The translations under genes and the position numbers were made by a program. A stretch of 64,000 bases of DNA from contig CANMFQ010000021.1 of the NCBI GenBank assembly GCA_947497145.1, positions 1 through 64,000 on the forward strand, given 5' to 3'. This document shows, one piece after another, positions 9,176 to 18,017 of this stretch. Numbering within the stretch: position 1 is the first letter of the stretch; each line of letters begins with the position of its first letter. This DNA comes from an uncultured Flavobacteriaceae bacterium. GTDB taxonomy: Bacteria > Bacteroidota > Bacteroidia > Flavobacteriales > Flavobacteriaceae. Under the pieces are notes generated by a model, which saw nothing but the letters and a program-made list of their open reading frames with translations, had not been told where the DNA came from and did no database searches.

Positions 9176-11047
9176 CTAGTACCCCGGATTTTGAATAATT
9201 GAAGGGTCTTTGTCAATTTCTTCTTGCTTTATAGGCATGAAATATACTTTATCTTGCCAAACTCTATTTTCGAAAACTATATTAGTTGGTCGGTATACAT
9301 AGTCAAAAACGGCAGTATCTTTTCTATAATCTGTAACCGTAGTGCCTGGTTTTTGAGTAGCTTGTATTGATATTTGCTGTACTTGCTTGTTTAAAGAGGC
9401 AGGGCCTTCTAACCAACGTTTCATATCAAATAAACGAGCGTCTTCATTAACCAATTCTTTATCACGCTCTCGTTTATAAAGTTCTAATAAGGCATCACCT
9501 GATTCTGTTACGGCAGGCAAACCATTTCTAAAACGTAATTTATTTAACCAAGCTATAGCTTCAGATTCATCATTGGTATTGATATTTGCCTCTACATAGT
9601 TTAGTAAAATTTCAGTGTACCTGATATAAGGGGCATCAACTTTTTGCAAGTTATTTGGCCAAGAGGCGGGTTGTCTTGGGTCGGCAAATTTTCTAAAATA
9701 ATACCCTGTTCTAGAGCCGTTCCAATCTTCAACAGGGCCTTGACGTGTATCTACACCATTAATAATAGTTCCATCCGCAAGTGTGTAATAGCCTGTTTGA
9801 ATTTCGTTGAATTTGTCAAATTTGACAACATCATCTGTTCGTTGTTTCCAGGGACCTCCATCATAAAGAAAGGTTGAATAAAAGCGAGCTTCTCTATTGT
9901 CATAAGGTGCAGCAGCATGCGCTGGATTATCCCAATCAAACTTAGTGCCATCAGCAAAATCATATTTTGAAACTAAGGCTTCTGTGGGGGTTGTACCTGC
10001 CCATTCGTGATAACCATTTGGACCATGATATAAGGCAACCATACCTGGGCCTTGAGACCAACCATCACCGCCGGGGTAGGTACGCGAGCCAAAGCCAAAC
10101 TCTTCTACTAATCTTCCCCAAATGAAATCTTGATTTTCATCTCCCTGTAACCAAATATCTTCATAGTTTTGAATCGCTTCTTCGTGCGAAGCAGGTGCTG
10201 TATAATCTAATTTATAGCCAGATGTTGCATCTAACAAAGCTTTTGAAGCGACTTTTGCAGCTTCCCATCTAGCTTCTTGACTGCCACTTGTCCATCCGAT
10301 TAGCTCTCTATTGGCGTAGCTTGCTATTGTTGAAACCGTTTCAGCTTTTGATGGTTCGTACAAATCACTGGCTACATGAGTTAAGACTCTTGATTTTAAA
10401 GCCATCGCCGTAATTTTATGTACACGTGCTTTGCTTTCAGGAGCATTTTCAAGTAATGTTGTTGCTTGGTCTATATCTGCTAATATTTGATTAATAGTTT
10501 CTTCAAAAGTAGCTCTTGGGTTGTTTGGTTCGCTATCCAAAGTTAAAGGTTCTGTCAATAGCACAACGCCACCAAATTGTCGCATCAATTGTGTGTAGTA
10601 AAATGCTCTAAAGAAATAGGCTTCTCCTAATAAACGACCCACCAGTTCTTGGTCAAAATCTGCTTCGTTTTCAGTTAGTTTTTTAATTGCAACATTTGCA
10701 GATCTAATAAAAGGATATAATTCCGGCCAACTAAACCACTGCATGTCCATAAAGTTTCCTGCTGGATTCATTTTTCCTTCAGTATATCCATCTACGCCTC
10801 TTCCTGGGTGGGTGAATACCGCTTGGTCGGTAAAGGCATCAGTAGTTTCTTCTCGAGTAAGTGTTCCTGCCCATGTGCCTTGGTATAAATCTAATACCGC
10901 TGCTTCTGCTAATCTTACATCTGTCCAAACATCTTGTTCTGATGCTTGACTTAGTGGTTGTGTCTCCAGAAAGTCATCGTTGCAGGCTACAGTTAGCATG
11001 GTAACGGCAAGCCCCAACATTATTTTTAACAATTTTATTTTCATCAT
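9176..11047 (-). CDS. SusD/RagB family outer-membrane lipoprotein
   Basis: The 623-residue protein has a lipoprotein signal (MLTVAC, Cys22) followed by NDDFLETQPLSQ, the usual SusD N-terminus. A TPR-like helical body follows, with AYFFRAFYYTQLMRQFGGVVLL near residue 150 and the C-terminal RYTEILLNYVEA and RDKELVNEDARLFDMKRW segments of the RagB/SusD family. SusD proteins sit on the outer face of the outer membrane and hand glycans to their SusC channel. It starts 7 bases after the SusC gene ends, so the two form a classic pair. At 623 residues it is on the long side for the family; the ligand cannot be read from sequence. Confidence 0.95.
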   Translation of the reverse strand: MMKIKLLKIMLGLAVTMLTVACNDDFLETQPLSQASEQDVWTDVRLAEAAVLDLYQGTWAGTLTREETTDAFTDQAVFTHPGRGVDGYTEGKMNPAGNFMDMQWFSWPELYPFIRSANVAIKKLTENEADFDQELVGRLLGEAYFFRAFYYTQLMRQFGGVVLLTEPLTLDSEPNNPRATFEETINQILADIDQATTLLENAPESKARVHKITAMALKSRVLTHVASDLYEPSKAETVSTIASYANRELIGWTSGSQEARWEAAKVASKALLDATSGYKLDYTAPASHEEAIQNYEDIWLQGDENQDFIWGRLVEEFGFGSRTYPGGDGWSQGPGMVALYHGPNGYHEWAGTTPTEALVSKYDFADGTKFDWDNPAHAAAPYDNREARFYSTFLYDGGPWKQRTDDVVKFDKFNEIQTGYYTLADGTIINGVDTRQGPVEDWNGSRTGYYFRKFADPRQPASWPNNLQKVDAPYIRYTEILLNYVEANINTNDESEAIAWLNKLRFRNGLPAVTESGDALLELYKRERDKELVNEDARLFDMKRWLEGPASLNKQVQQISIQATQKPGTTVTDYRKDTAVFDYVYRPTNIVFENRVWQDKVYFMPIKQEEIDKDPSIIQNPGY

Positions 11048-11054
11048 AGTAATT

Positions 11055-14000
11055 TTAAAAAGTTATTTGAAATCCAAAGTTTATTGTTTTCAACATGGGG
11101 TATATACTCCCATTAGCTGTTCTGCCTCCGCTAATACCTTGTGTGCCAGAATCTTGATCGACACCATTGTTGGATAAATCACTATTGCTGATTTGTAGCA
11201 CTTCAGGATCAAAAGGATAATCGGTAATCGTAATTAAATTAGTGCCTGAAATAGAAAGACGTAAACTTTCAGCACCTATTTTTTCGATGACCTTTTTGTC
11301 AAAACTATACCCAATTTCTAAATTTTTCAAACGTAAATAATCTCTTGTAATTAAATAGGCGTCGGTTTGTCCTGAATACCATTGATCACCACGGTCTGCT
11401 AATCTGGGTGCATAAGCATTAGGATTATCTAATGACCATGCCCTATCTCGCACTTCTCGTTGTACATTGGCTAAAGTACCCGACATAAAACTCCATTCGT
11501 AATTACTATATCCACCAGCAGCACCATTCCAGTACATGCTAAAATCAATATTTTTATAGTTAAGGGCGGTATTGAAGCCAAATTGCGTGTCAGCAAATGC
11601 GCTGCCTCCTGTACGCTGCTTGTCTTCAGGGCCGATTTTACCGTCACCACTAATATCAACTACGCGTGCATCACCTGGCTTTAATTGGCCGGTTACGTCA
11701 CTATAATCTAAGGTTTCTGCATCAATTTCCGCCTGATTACGAAATACTCCATCGTATTTATATAATAGAGGCCGACCAATTTCACCACCTGTTTCTCTTT
11801 GCCATGGGCGATCAGTAAGCGCTGGTTCGTCAAAAAATACTAATTTATTATTAGAATCACTGAAATTTAGTGTGAAATTATATTGTAAGCCATCTTCACT
11901 ACCTCCATTATACCCTATACTAATTTCATAACCTGAATTTTGGAATTCTCCGATATTTAGAGCAGGCGCATTGATGCCACTATATTCTGGTAGTGTTTTT
12001 AAAGGTACGGTAAGGATGTCTTCTCTAGAATTTTTATACAAATCAAAGCCTAGAGTTAGTCTGTTATCTAAAACTCTTAAATCAAAACCAATATTACGTG
12101 AGGTAGATGTTTCCCAAGTAATATTTGGGTTTGCAACATTACGTTCGTAAGCCGTAGTTACTGTTGAACCTAGACCGGTAGCTGATAAATCATAAGCATT
12201 AAGATATTGAAATGCATTTACATTATCGTTACCCAATTGACCCCATGAACCACGAAGTTTAAAATAATCAATAAAAGGGAAGGTTTTTTCAAAGAAAGGT
12301 TCTTGAGACACAACATAACCAGCAGATATTCCCGGGAAAAAACCAAAACGATTATTTTCTGGAAAAAGATAGGAGCCATCATATCTAAAAAGGAATTCAA
12401 GTAGGTATTTCTCTTGATAAGCATAGTTTAGACGCCCAAAATAATTTAATCGAGCCGTTTCAAATCCGCGCCCTTCACTACTTTGTCCTTCAGACCCACC
12501 TAAATCTAATTGAGCCAATTCACTAGACAAAAAGAATCTTCTAAAAGCTCCAAAGAATTGTTGTTCTGATTGCTCTCGGGTAATACCACCTAGTAATTTG
12601 AAATAATGGTTGCCCACTTCTTTTTCATAAGAGCCAGTAAAAGTACCGGTAATATCAGTTTTAGTAGTATGCCGTTGTCGTAAGCTGGGATCTCCTGGTC
12701 CTCTTTGTGCAGGGGTTAAGCCCGAAGAATCTCTATTTTCACCATCCCATGTATATAAAGTCCAAGGTCTATTCCATTCTTTATACTCCTTATTGGCCTT
12801 GTCATAGGAAATATTGCCTCTAAATTCGAGACCTTCAACTCCCGGGAATTTATACGTCAGTCCAATATTACTTTGCACAAAATTATTACCTGTAATAATA
12901 TAGCCTGGAGCATCTGTAACACGAACTGCAGGGTTGTTACCATTTTCGATATCGGGTCCTAGCTCGCCTGTAGGCCAAAATGCTGGAAACCATGGGTATT
13001 GACGTACCAGATCAGCGAAAATTGCATCGGCAGAACGTGTGCTTCTGGTATTGTCTTCTTGTCGTGAATATAAGCCTACATCTAACTTCAGTGATTTACT
13101 AATATTGGCATCTAAATTTAGGCGCAAATCATATTGCTGATATCCTTTGGGTGCGTTTTTAAAATTTACATCCTGTCTTAAATAGCCAAATGAGGCTAAA
13201 TATCGTACATTTTCAGTACCACCAGATACTTGTATACCTTGGCGAGTTATCAATGCGCCTTTGGTAGTTACCTCATCTATCCAATCCGTATCTGGGTAAA
13301 GCCAAGGGTCATTACCTGCTGCCGTATTGGCGATTCTTTCATTACTAAAAGTTGGGTTTACAACCTCCCCATTATCATTTCGGGTGTAAGGTGCTCCTCT
13401 TCCTGCATGTGCTGAGGCCCATTCGCTAACAGGAAGTTTGTACACGTTCAATACATTTACTAAGTCCATGTATTCCGCCCCATTAAGCATCTCTGGGGTA
13501 GTGGTAAAACTTTGCGAACCTACGGTGCTTGTAAATTTAACTTTTGGCGCTCCTACTTTACCACGTTTAGTTGTAACTAAAATTACACCGTTGGCAGCTC
13601 TTGCTCCATAGATGGCCGCAGAGGCATCTTTTAAAACAGAAATTGAGGCAATATCAGCAGGGTTAATTCTAGCAATACCTCCTTCTCTATCTGGGATACC
13701 ATCAATAACAACCAGAGCAGATGAATTGTTGAAGGTATTTGTACCTCTAACACGAATTGCGGGAGTGTCAGCACCGGGTGTTGCTTGGCCTGTATCAATA
13801 AAAAGACCTGAAACTTTACCTGCAAGTGCAGCTCCTAAATTAGGAGATGATGATTTTTCTAAAGCTTCGCCTCCAACGCTAGACACGGAACCGGTTAAAG
13901 TGGCTTTTTTCTGTGTGCCGTAGCCTACCACAACTACCTCGTCAAGGTTTTGTACATCTTCTTTCATTTGTACATCGAGCGTGGTATTTGAGGCAACCTT

Positions 14001-14288
14001 AATTTTTTGTGTTAAATACCCAATAAATGAAAATACAAGAACAGCATCTTGGTTGGGAACAGTGATGGTGTAATTTCCATCAAAGTCAGTTTGAACTCCT
14101 TGCGTAGTGCCATCCACTACAATACTAACACCAGGTAAAGGGCCTGTAGTGTCGGAAACAACACCCGAAATTGTTATTTCTTGGGCTTGCATAGAAGTGA
14201 GGAGGAATCCGTTAAAAAACATAAAAAGTGCCCATAAGGCATACTTTCCAGCACTTACGCGCTTACTAGTTTGATTTTGGTGATACAT
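11055..14288 (-). CDS. SusC/RagA family TonB-dependent outer-membrane transporter
   Basis: The 1077-residue protein has a signal peptide ending near MQAQ (residue 36), then a carboxypeptidase-regulatory-like domain (ITISGVVSDTTGPLPGVSIV). The TonB box region is around DEVVVVGYGTQKK, followed by the plug domain with LVVIDGIPDREGG and LKDASAAIYGARAANGVILV. The remainder is a 22-strand barrel ending in an aromatic residue (FGFQITF). With the SusD lid it imports oligosaccharides using energy from TonB-ExbBD. It is the first gene of the locus, preceded by a very long intergenic region. No SusR, hybrid two-component or ECF sigma regulator is adjacent, so control is probably encoded elsewhere. Confidence 0.96.
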   Translation of the reverse strand: MYHQNQTSKRVSAGKYALWALFMFFNGFLLTSMQAQEITISGVVSDTTGPLPGVSIVVDGTTQGVQTDFDGNYTITVPNQDAVLVFSFIGYLTQKIKVASNTTLDVQMKEDVQNLDEVVVVGYGTQKKATLTGSVSSVGGEALEKSSSPNLGAALAGKVSGLFIDTGQATPGADTPAIRVRGTNTFNNSSALVVIDGIPDREGGIARINPADIASISVLKDASAAIYGARAANGVILVTTKRGKVGAPKVKFTSTVGSQSFTTTPEMLNGAEYMDLVNVLNVYKLPVSEWASAHAGRGAPYTRNDNGEVVNPTFSNERIANTAAGNDPWLYPDTDWIDEVTTKGALITRQGIQVSGGTENVRYLASFGYLRQDVNFKNAPKGYQQYDLRLNLDANISKSLKLDVGLYSRQEDNTRSTRSADAIFADLVRQYPWFPAFWPTGELGPDIENGNNPAVRVTDAPGYIITGNNFVQSNIGLTYKFPGVEGLEFRGNISYDKANKEYKEWNRPWTLYTWDGENRDSSGLTPAQRGPGDPSLRQRHTTKTDITGTFTGSYEKEVGNHYFKLLGGITREQSEQQFFGAFRRFFLSSELAQLDLGGSEGQSSEGRGFETARLNYFGRLNYAYQEKYLLEFLFRYDGSYLFPENNRFGFFPGISAGYVVSQEPFFEKTFPFIDYFKLRGSWGQLGNDNVNAFQYLNAYDLSATGLGSTVTTAYERNVANPNITWETSTSRNIGFDLRVLDNRLTLGFDLYKNSREDILTVPLKTLPEYSGINAPALNIGEFQNSGYEISIGYNGGSEDGLQYNFTLNFSDSNNKLVFFDEPALTDRPWQRETGGEIGRPLLYKYDGVFRNQAEIDAETLDYSDVTGQLKPGDARVVDISGDGKIGPEDKQRTGGSAFADTQFGFNTALNYKNIDFSMYWNGAAGGYSNYEWSFMSGTLANVQREVRDRAWSLDNPNAYAPRLADRGDQWYSGQTDAYLITRDYLRLKNLEIGYSFDKKVIEKIGAESLRLSISGTNLITITDYPFDPEVLQISNSDLSNNGVDQDSGTQGISGGRTANGSIYPMLKTINFGFQITF

Positions 14289-15227
14289 AAAAGTTAGTTG
14301 TTTAGTTGATTAAAAGAGTTGTTTGAATACTTTTCTCTTGACTTATATTAAATAGTGGTAATAGAAAGAAAAATAATGTTTAGAATTGAGTTGTCATTTA
14401 ATGCATGGTGGTTTTATTAAGGTTGTTATAAATTAATTTGATGAAAATTATAGATTATATGATCTAGGGAGCATATTGGTTTTTGAGTGTGTATTAATTA
14501 TAGTAAAGTTAAGAAAATATTAACAATATCATCAACATGAATCATAAATTCTAATATTTTCATATTTTTTTGTGATAAAAATTACAAAATGATCAGTTTG
14601 AAAAAAATCAACCTTTGATTGGATGACAAGGTATTTGGCAATGCTGACTTTGAAATTTATGTTTTTTAAAATTTAACTACTACTGAGTGTTGGAAAAACA
14701 CCTGATATTTCATAGTTGTAATTAATTTTTTAAAAAATGACACATTTTGTTGCGGTCGAAAATAGTTAAAAAATCAAAAATCCATAATTAAAGGTTAAAA
14801 AGAGTTCAAAAAGAGTTAAAAAATAGGCCATAAAGGCACTTAGCAAGAGTCTAAAAATGGAATCGCTCGTTTATTGATCACTATTAGAATTGAAATGTAA
14901 AAGCCTTATTTAGGTAAAGTTTTAAATTTTTGAAGTAAATGGATTTAAAAAAATACATATTTAGGATATGAACAGAATGGCTTGAAATGAACCACGTTTT
15001 TTAAAACATGGTAATATCTCGTGCTAATTATTAATACTTAGGTTTTTTATCTTTTTTAGTAAAGACATAAAATAACTAATTGGCCATTTTAGAGCGTCAA
15101 AAAAGGTGCTATGAATAGCGCAAAAGTACCGAATATTTGTATGAAGTTGAATTTGAAGAGTTACCAATCGATTATTTACTTTTATCTTCTTACTTTTAAT
15201 AACTACAATCAATAACCAATAAATAAC
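14289..15227. other. 939-base divergent intergenic control region
   Basis: No credible gene is seen. The region is strongly AT-rich and lies between the divergently transcribed first SusC gene and the serine hydrolase gene. It contains phased A-tracts at 14790-14823 (listed separately). A minus-strand TAnnTTTG match (TACTTTTG, 15121-15128) has no suitable upstream element and is about 830 bases from SusC, so I do not call it a promoter. Confidence 0.6.
14790..14823. promoter_or_regulatory. Phased A-tracts, predicted curved DNA
   Basis: A-runs centred at about 14791, 14799, 14810 and 14820 recur every 8 to 11 bases, within near-repeats of GTTAAAAAGA. Runs spaced close to one helical turn bend DNA. 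It sits about 500 bases upstream of the SusC start, so it may be a scaffold for regulator or nucleoid-protein binding; function is inferred. Confidence 0.35.
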
Positions 15228-16517
15228 ATGAAAAATTGCCTTTTACTACTGTACTTTTTAGCATTAAACATAGCATTTGCTCAAACGAAATCGCAAAATG
15301 TTTCACCTAATTTAACAGCGGGTGTTGCCCTAGCGGAGGGTATGTCACCAGAACGACTTGCTAAAATTGATGCCATGTTAAAAACCGCTATTTCAGAAAA
15401 GCAAATACCCGGAGCAGTAGCATTGATTGCGCGAAACGGCAAGATTATTTTTCATAATGCATACGGAATGGCCAATAATAAAGAAGGCGTGAAAATGGAG
15501 AAAGACGCCATTTTTAGAATCGCATCACAAACTAAAGCTATTACAGCAACAGCGGTTATGATGCTATGGGAGGAAGGAAGATTTCGTTTAGACGATCCTA
15601 TAGCTAAATATATTCCTGAATTTGGAACGGCTCAATTGCTAGACACTTTTAATGAGGCCGATTCTACCTACACTACCAAACCCGCCAAAGATCAGATAAC
15701 CATTCGTCATTTAATGTCACATACTAGCGGTATTGGCTATGGTGTTATTGATGGTGATCCTCGTTTTAAAAAGCTATACGCCAAAGCAGGTATTACTGAT
15801 TTATTTACTACCGAAGCTATTAGCATTGCTGAAAGTGTAAAAAAATTAGCAAAACTGCCGTTGCATCACAATCCGGGAGATAAATTCACCTACAGTGAAG
15901 GCTTGGATGTTTTGGGATATTTTATTGAGGTTATTTCAGGAATGCCCTTCGATCAATTTCTTAGAAAGCGCATTTTCGATCCTTTACAAATGAATGACAC
16001 ATGGTTTTACCTCCCTAAAGACAAACATAAACGATTGGTTGCAGTTCAAGAAAAAAAAGAAGGCAAATGGCATAACTATCCAATTACTTTTTATGATACC
16101 AATTATCCTATTAAGGGTGCTAAGCGATTTTTTTCTGGGGGTGCTGGACTGTCAAGTACTGCTAAAGACTACGCTACATTTCTTCAGATGTATTTAAACA
16201 AGGGTGAATTAAATGGGAAACGTATTTTAAGCCGCACTACGGTGCAAAGTATCATGGGAAATCAAATTGGTACTATTTGGGCTGATGGGCCAAAAAGTTA
16301 TGGATTGGCATTTTCAGTACTCAATCAACATGGACAAGACTTAGGTGGCGAGGGAAGTGTAGGAACTTTTGATTGGGGTGGGTATTTTAATACCCAGTAT
16401 TTTGCCGATCCTCAAGAGCAAATAATAGGTGTGCTAATGAAGCAAACACAAGGTAAAACTGAAGACGAGACAAGGTGGAAATTCAGGCAAATGGTGTTTG
16501 CGGCGATAGATGATTAA
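15228..16517 (+). CDS. Secreted serine hydrolase, class C beta-lactamase/esterase family
   Basis: The 429-residue protein has a signal peptide cleaved near FAQ (residue 18). The beta-lactamase fold motifs are present: SxxK as SQTK at 100-103 (S100 nucleophile) and Y222-S-E in place of YxN. The third motif region is GGEGSVGTFDWGG near residues 373-385. This Bacteroidota type usually behaves as an esterase or DD-peptidase-like enzyme rather than a drug-inactivating beta-lactamase. It is transcribed alone and divergently from the first SusC gene, and convergently with the second SusCD pair. A role in removing ester groups from a glycan is possible but not shown. Confidence 0.88.
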   Translation: MKNCLLLLYFLALNIAFAQTKSQNVSPNLTAGVALAEGMSPERLAKIDAMLKTAISEKQIPGAVALIARNGKIIFHNAYGMANNKEGVKMEKDAIFRIASQTKAITATAVMMLWEEGRFRLDDPIAKYIPEFGTAQLLDTFNEADSTYTTKPAKDQITIRHLMSHTSGIGYGVIDGDPRFKKLYAKAGITDLFTTEAISIAESVKKLAKLPLHHNPGDKFTYSEGLDVLGYFIEVISGMPFDQFLRKRIFDPLQMNDTWFYLPKDKHKRLVAVQEKKEGKWHNYPITFYDTNYPIKGAKRFFSGGAGLSSTAKDYATFLQMYLNKGELNGKRILSRTTVQSIMGNQIGTIWADGPKSYGLAFSVLNQHGQDLGGEGSVGTFDWGGYFNTQYFADPQEQIIGVLMKQTQGKTEDETRWKFRQMVFAAIDD

Positions 16518-16605
16518 TGCCTTTAATTTTCCTCGGTTATGTTTTAATAGCTAATACGAACTAGTTCATGTCACCTTCGTACCCTGATTAAACCAGTTGA
16601 TAAGG

Positions 16606-18000
16606 CTAATTTGTATTCTGAACAAAATTTGTATTAATATCGAGTTCTCTTTGTGGGATAAAAAATAAGTTTCGCACAGTGCTTTGAGCGATAAAAGGCT
16701 CTGCTTCATGTACTTTTTGTGCAGCAACGCCAAAGCGCCTTAAATCTGCCCATCGGTGGTTTTCAAATGCTAGTTCTAACTGTCGCTCTGCTAATAACTT
16801 TTCTTCAAAAGTACCTGGTGTTGTTGCGTCTATAGGAGATAATCCGGCTCTGGCCCTTACCATGTTGATTAAATTATATGCCGCATCAGATTCGCCTTTA
16901 GCTTCTGCCAGCATTAAAAGAACGTCTGCATATCTGAAGACTACGAAGTTTATACCTGAATCATTTTCTGTTGGTGGGTCACTTTCAAATTTCCGAACAT
17001 AATTGGCAACAATAGTTTCGTCTTCGGCATTAGTATAGCTTGTGCCCATAGAAGGCTCAAATCTTAAATCACCATCTGTATACGCATTTTTCATTGCGTC
17101 TGTAGGTCTGTTTCTGCCAAAACCTTGTCCTGTTTGTAAAAATGCACTAGGAGAAAAATCATTTGTAAATGCACTCCCTTGGCCTATACCACCACTTATA
17201 AATTGAACTTCAAAAATGGACTCTTTATTATTTTCATTAGATTCTCCCCAAAGATTGGCGTAGTCATCAACTAATTCATAGTTATAAGTATTGACAATTC
17301 TTTGCAGTACATTTTCTGCATCTGAACGTAGATTCATAGTCAACAGTACTTTTGCTAATAGTGTTGCTGCCGCTCCTTTTGTTGCTCGTCCTATATTGTT
17401 AGCCGAGTAGGATACTTCAAGATTAGCTTCAGCTGTTTCTAAATCAGTAATAAGTTGTTGGTATATTACAGCAGCACTTACCTGTTCTAACGCATCTCCA
17501 GGAGAAAAAGGAGTTACTTGTAAGGGGATGTTTTCAAAAGCAATAGCTAAATGATAATATAGTAATGAGCGTATAAATAAGGCTTCGCCAATGATTCTAT
17601 TTTTTAGATTGGCATCCATTTCTACCTCTTCTATTCTTTCTAAAATAACATTACAATTTGCTATAACGGCATAAGAATCTGTCCAAGCAGCAGCTATTTG
17701 TTCATTTAAAGGGTCTTCAGTAAACGAATTAATTTCCGCAAATTGCCTTGCTAAGCCTGTGGCGTCTGCCCCTTGGTCTGTATTGTCTCCTCGCATTTCA
17801 AATATGGTCCAATAACTACGACCATAAACACCATTTTTTTGCAAACCAGCATAACTAGCATTGATGGCAGCAGTAAAATCGTTTTCCGTAGTATAAAAAT
17901 CTACTTCATTTCTGTTTGAAATAGGAGCTAGATTGGTGAAGTCATCACTACATGAGCTCAATACCAGAAAAGTTATAATGAATACATATCTATTTTTCAT
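16606..18000 (-). CDS. SusD/RagB family outer-membrane lipoprotein (second pair)
   Basis: The 464-residue protein has a lipoprotein signal (FLVLSSC, Cys17) followed by SDDFTNLAPISNRNEVDFYTT. The helical core shows GEALFIRSLLYYHLAIAFENIPL near residue 135. The C-terminal family signature includes FRYADVLLMLAEAKG, NMVRARAGL and ERQLELAFENHRWADLRRFG. It is a compact SusD of usual length. It starts 17 bases after its SusC partner and acts on the cell surface as the substrate-capturing lid. Confidence 0.95.
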   Translation of the reverse strand: MKNRYVFIITFLVLSSCSDDFTNLAPISNRNEVDFYTTENDFTAAINASYAGLQKNGVYGRSYWTIFEMRGDNTDQGADATGLARQFAEINSFTEDPLNEQIAAAWTDSYAVIANCNVILERIEEVEMDANLKNRIIGEALFIRSLLYYHLAIAFENIPLQVTPFSPGDALEQVSAAVIYQQLITDLETAEANLEVSYSANNIGRATKGAAATLLAKVLLTMNLRSDAENVLQRIVNTYNYELVDDYANLWGESNENNKESIFEVQFISGGIGQGSAFTNDFSPSAFLQTGQGFGRNRPTDAMKNAYTDGDLRFEPSMGTSYTNAEDETIVANYVRKFESDPPTENDSGINFVVFRYADVLLMLAEAKGESDAAYNLINMVRARAGLSPIDATTPGTFEEKLLAERQLELAFENHRWADLRRFGVAAQKVHEAEPFIAQSTVRNLFFIPQRELDINTNFVQNTN

Positions 18001-18017
18001 TGCGATTGTTTTTTAAA

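Noticed and set aside
15121-15128. Minus-strand TACTTTTG as the promoter of the first SusC gene
   Set aside because: About 830 bases from the start codon and no -33 element at the right spacing.
15024-15212. 62-codon minus-strand frame before the serine hydrolase gene
   Set aside because: Lysine/isoleucine-rich translation typical of AT-rich noncoding DNA and it blocks the likely promoter region of the hydrolase.
15228-16517. Calling the class C-type protein an antibiotic-inactivating beta-lactamase
   Set aside because: It has SxxK but Y-S-E instead of YxN and the third motif differs; it fits the esterase/serine hydrolase group better.
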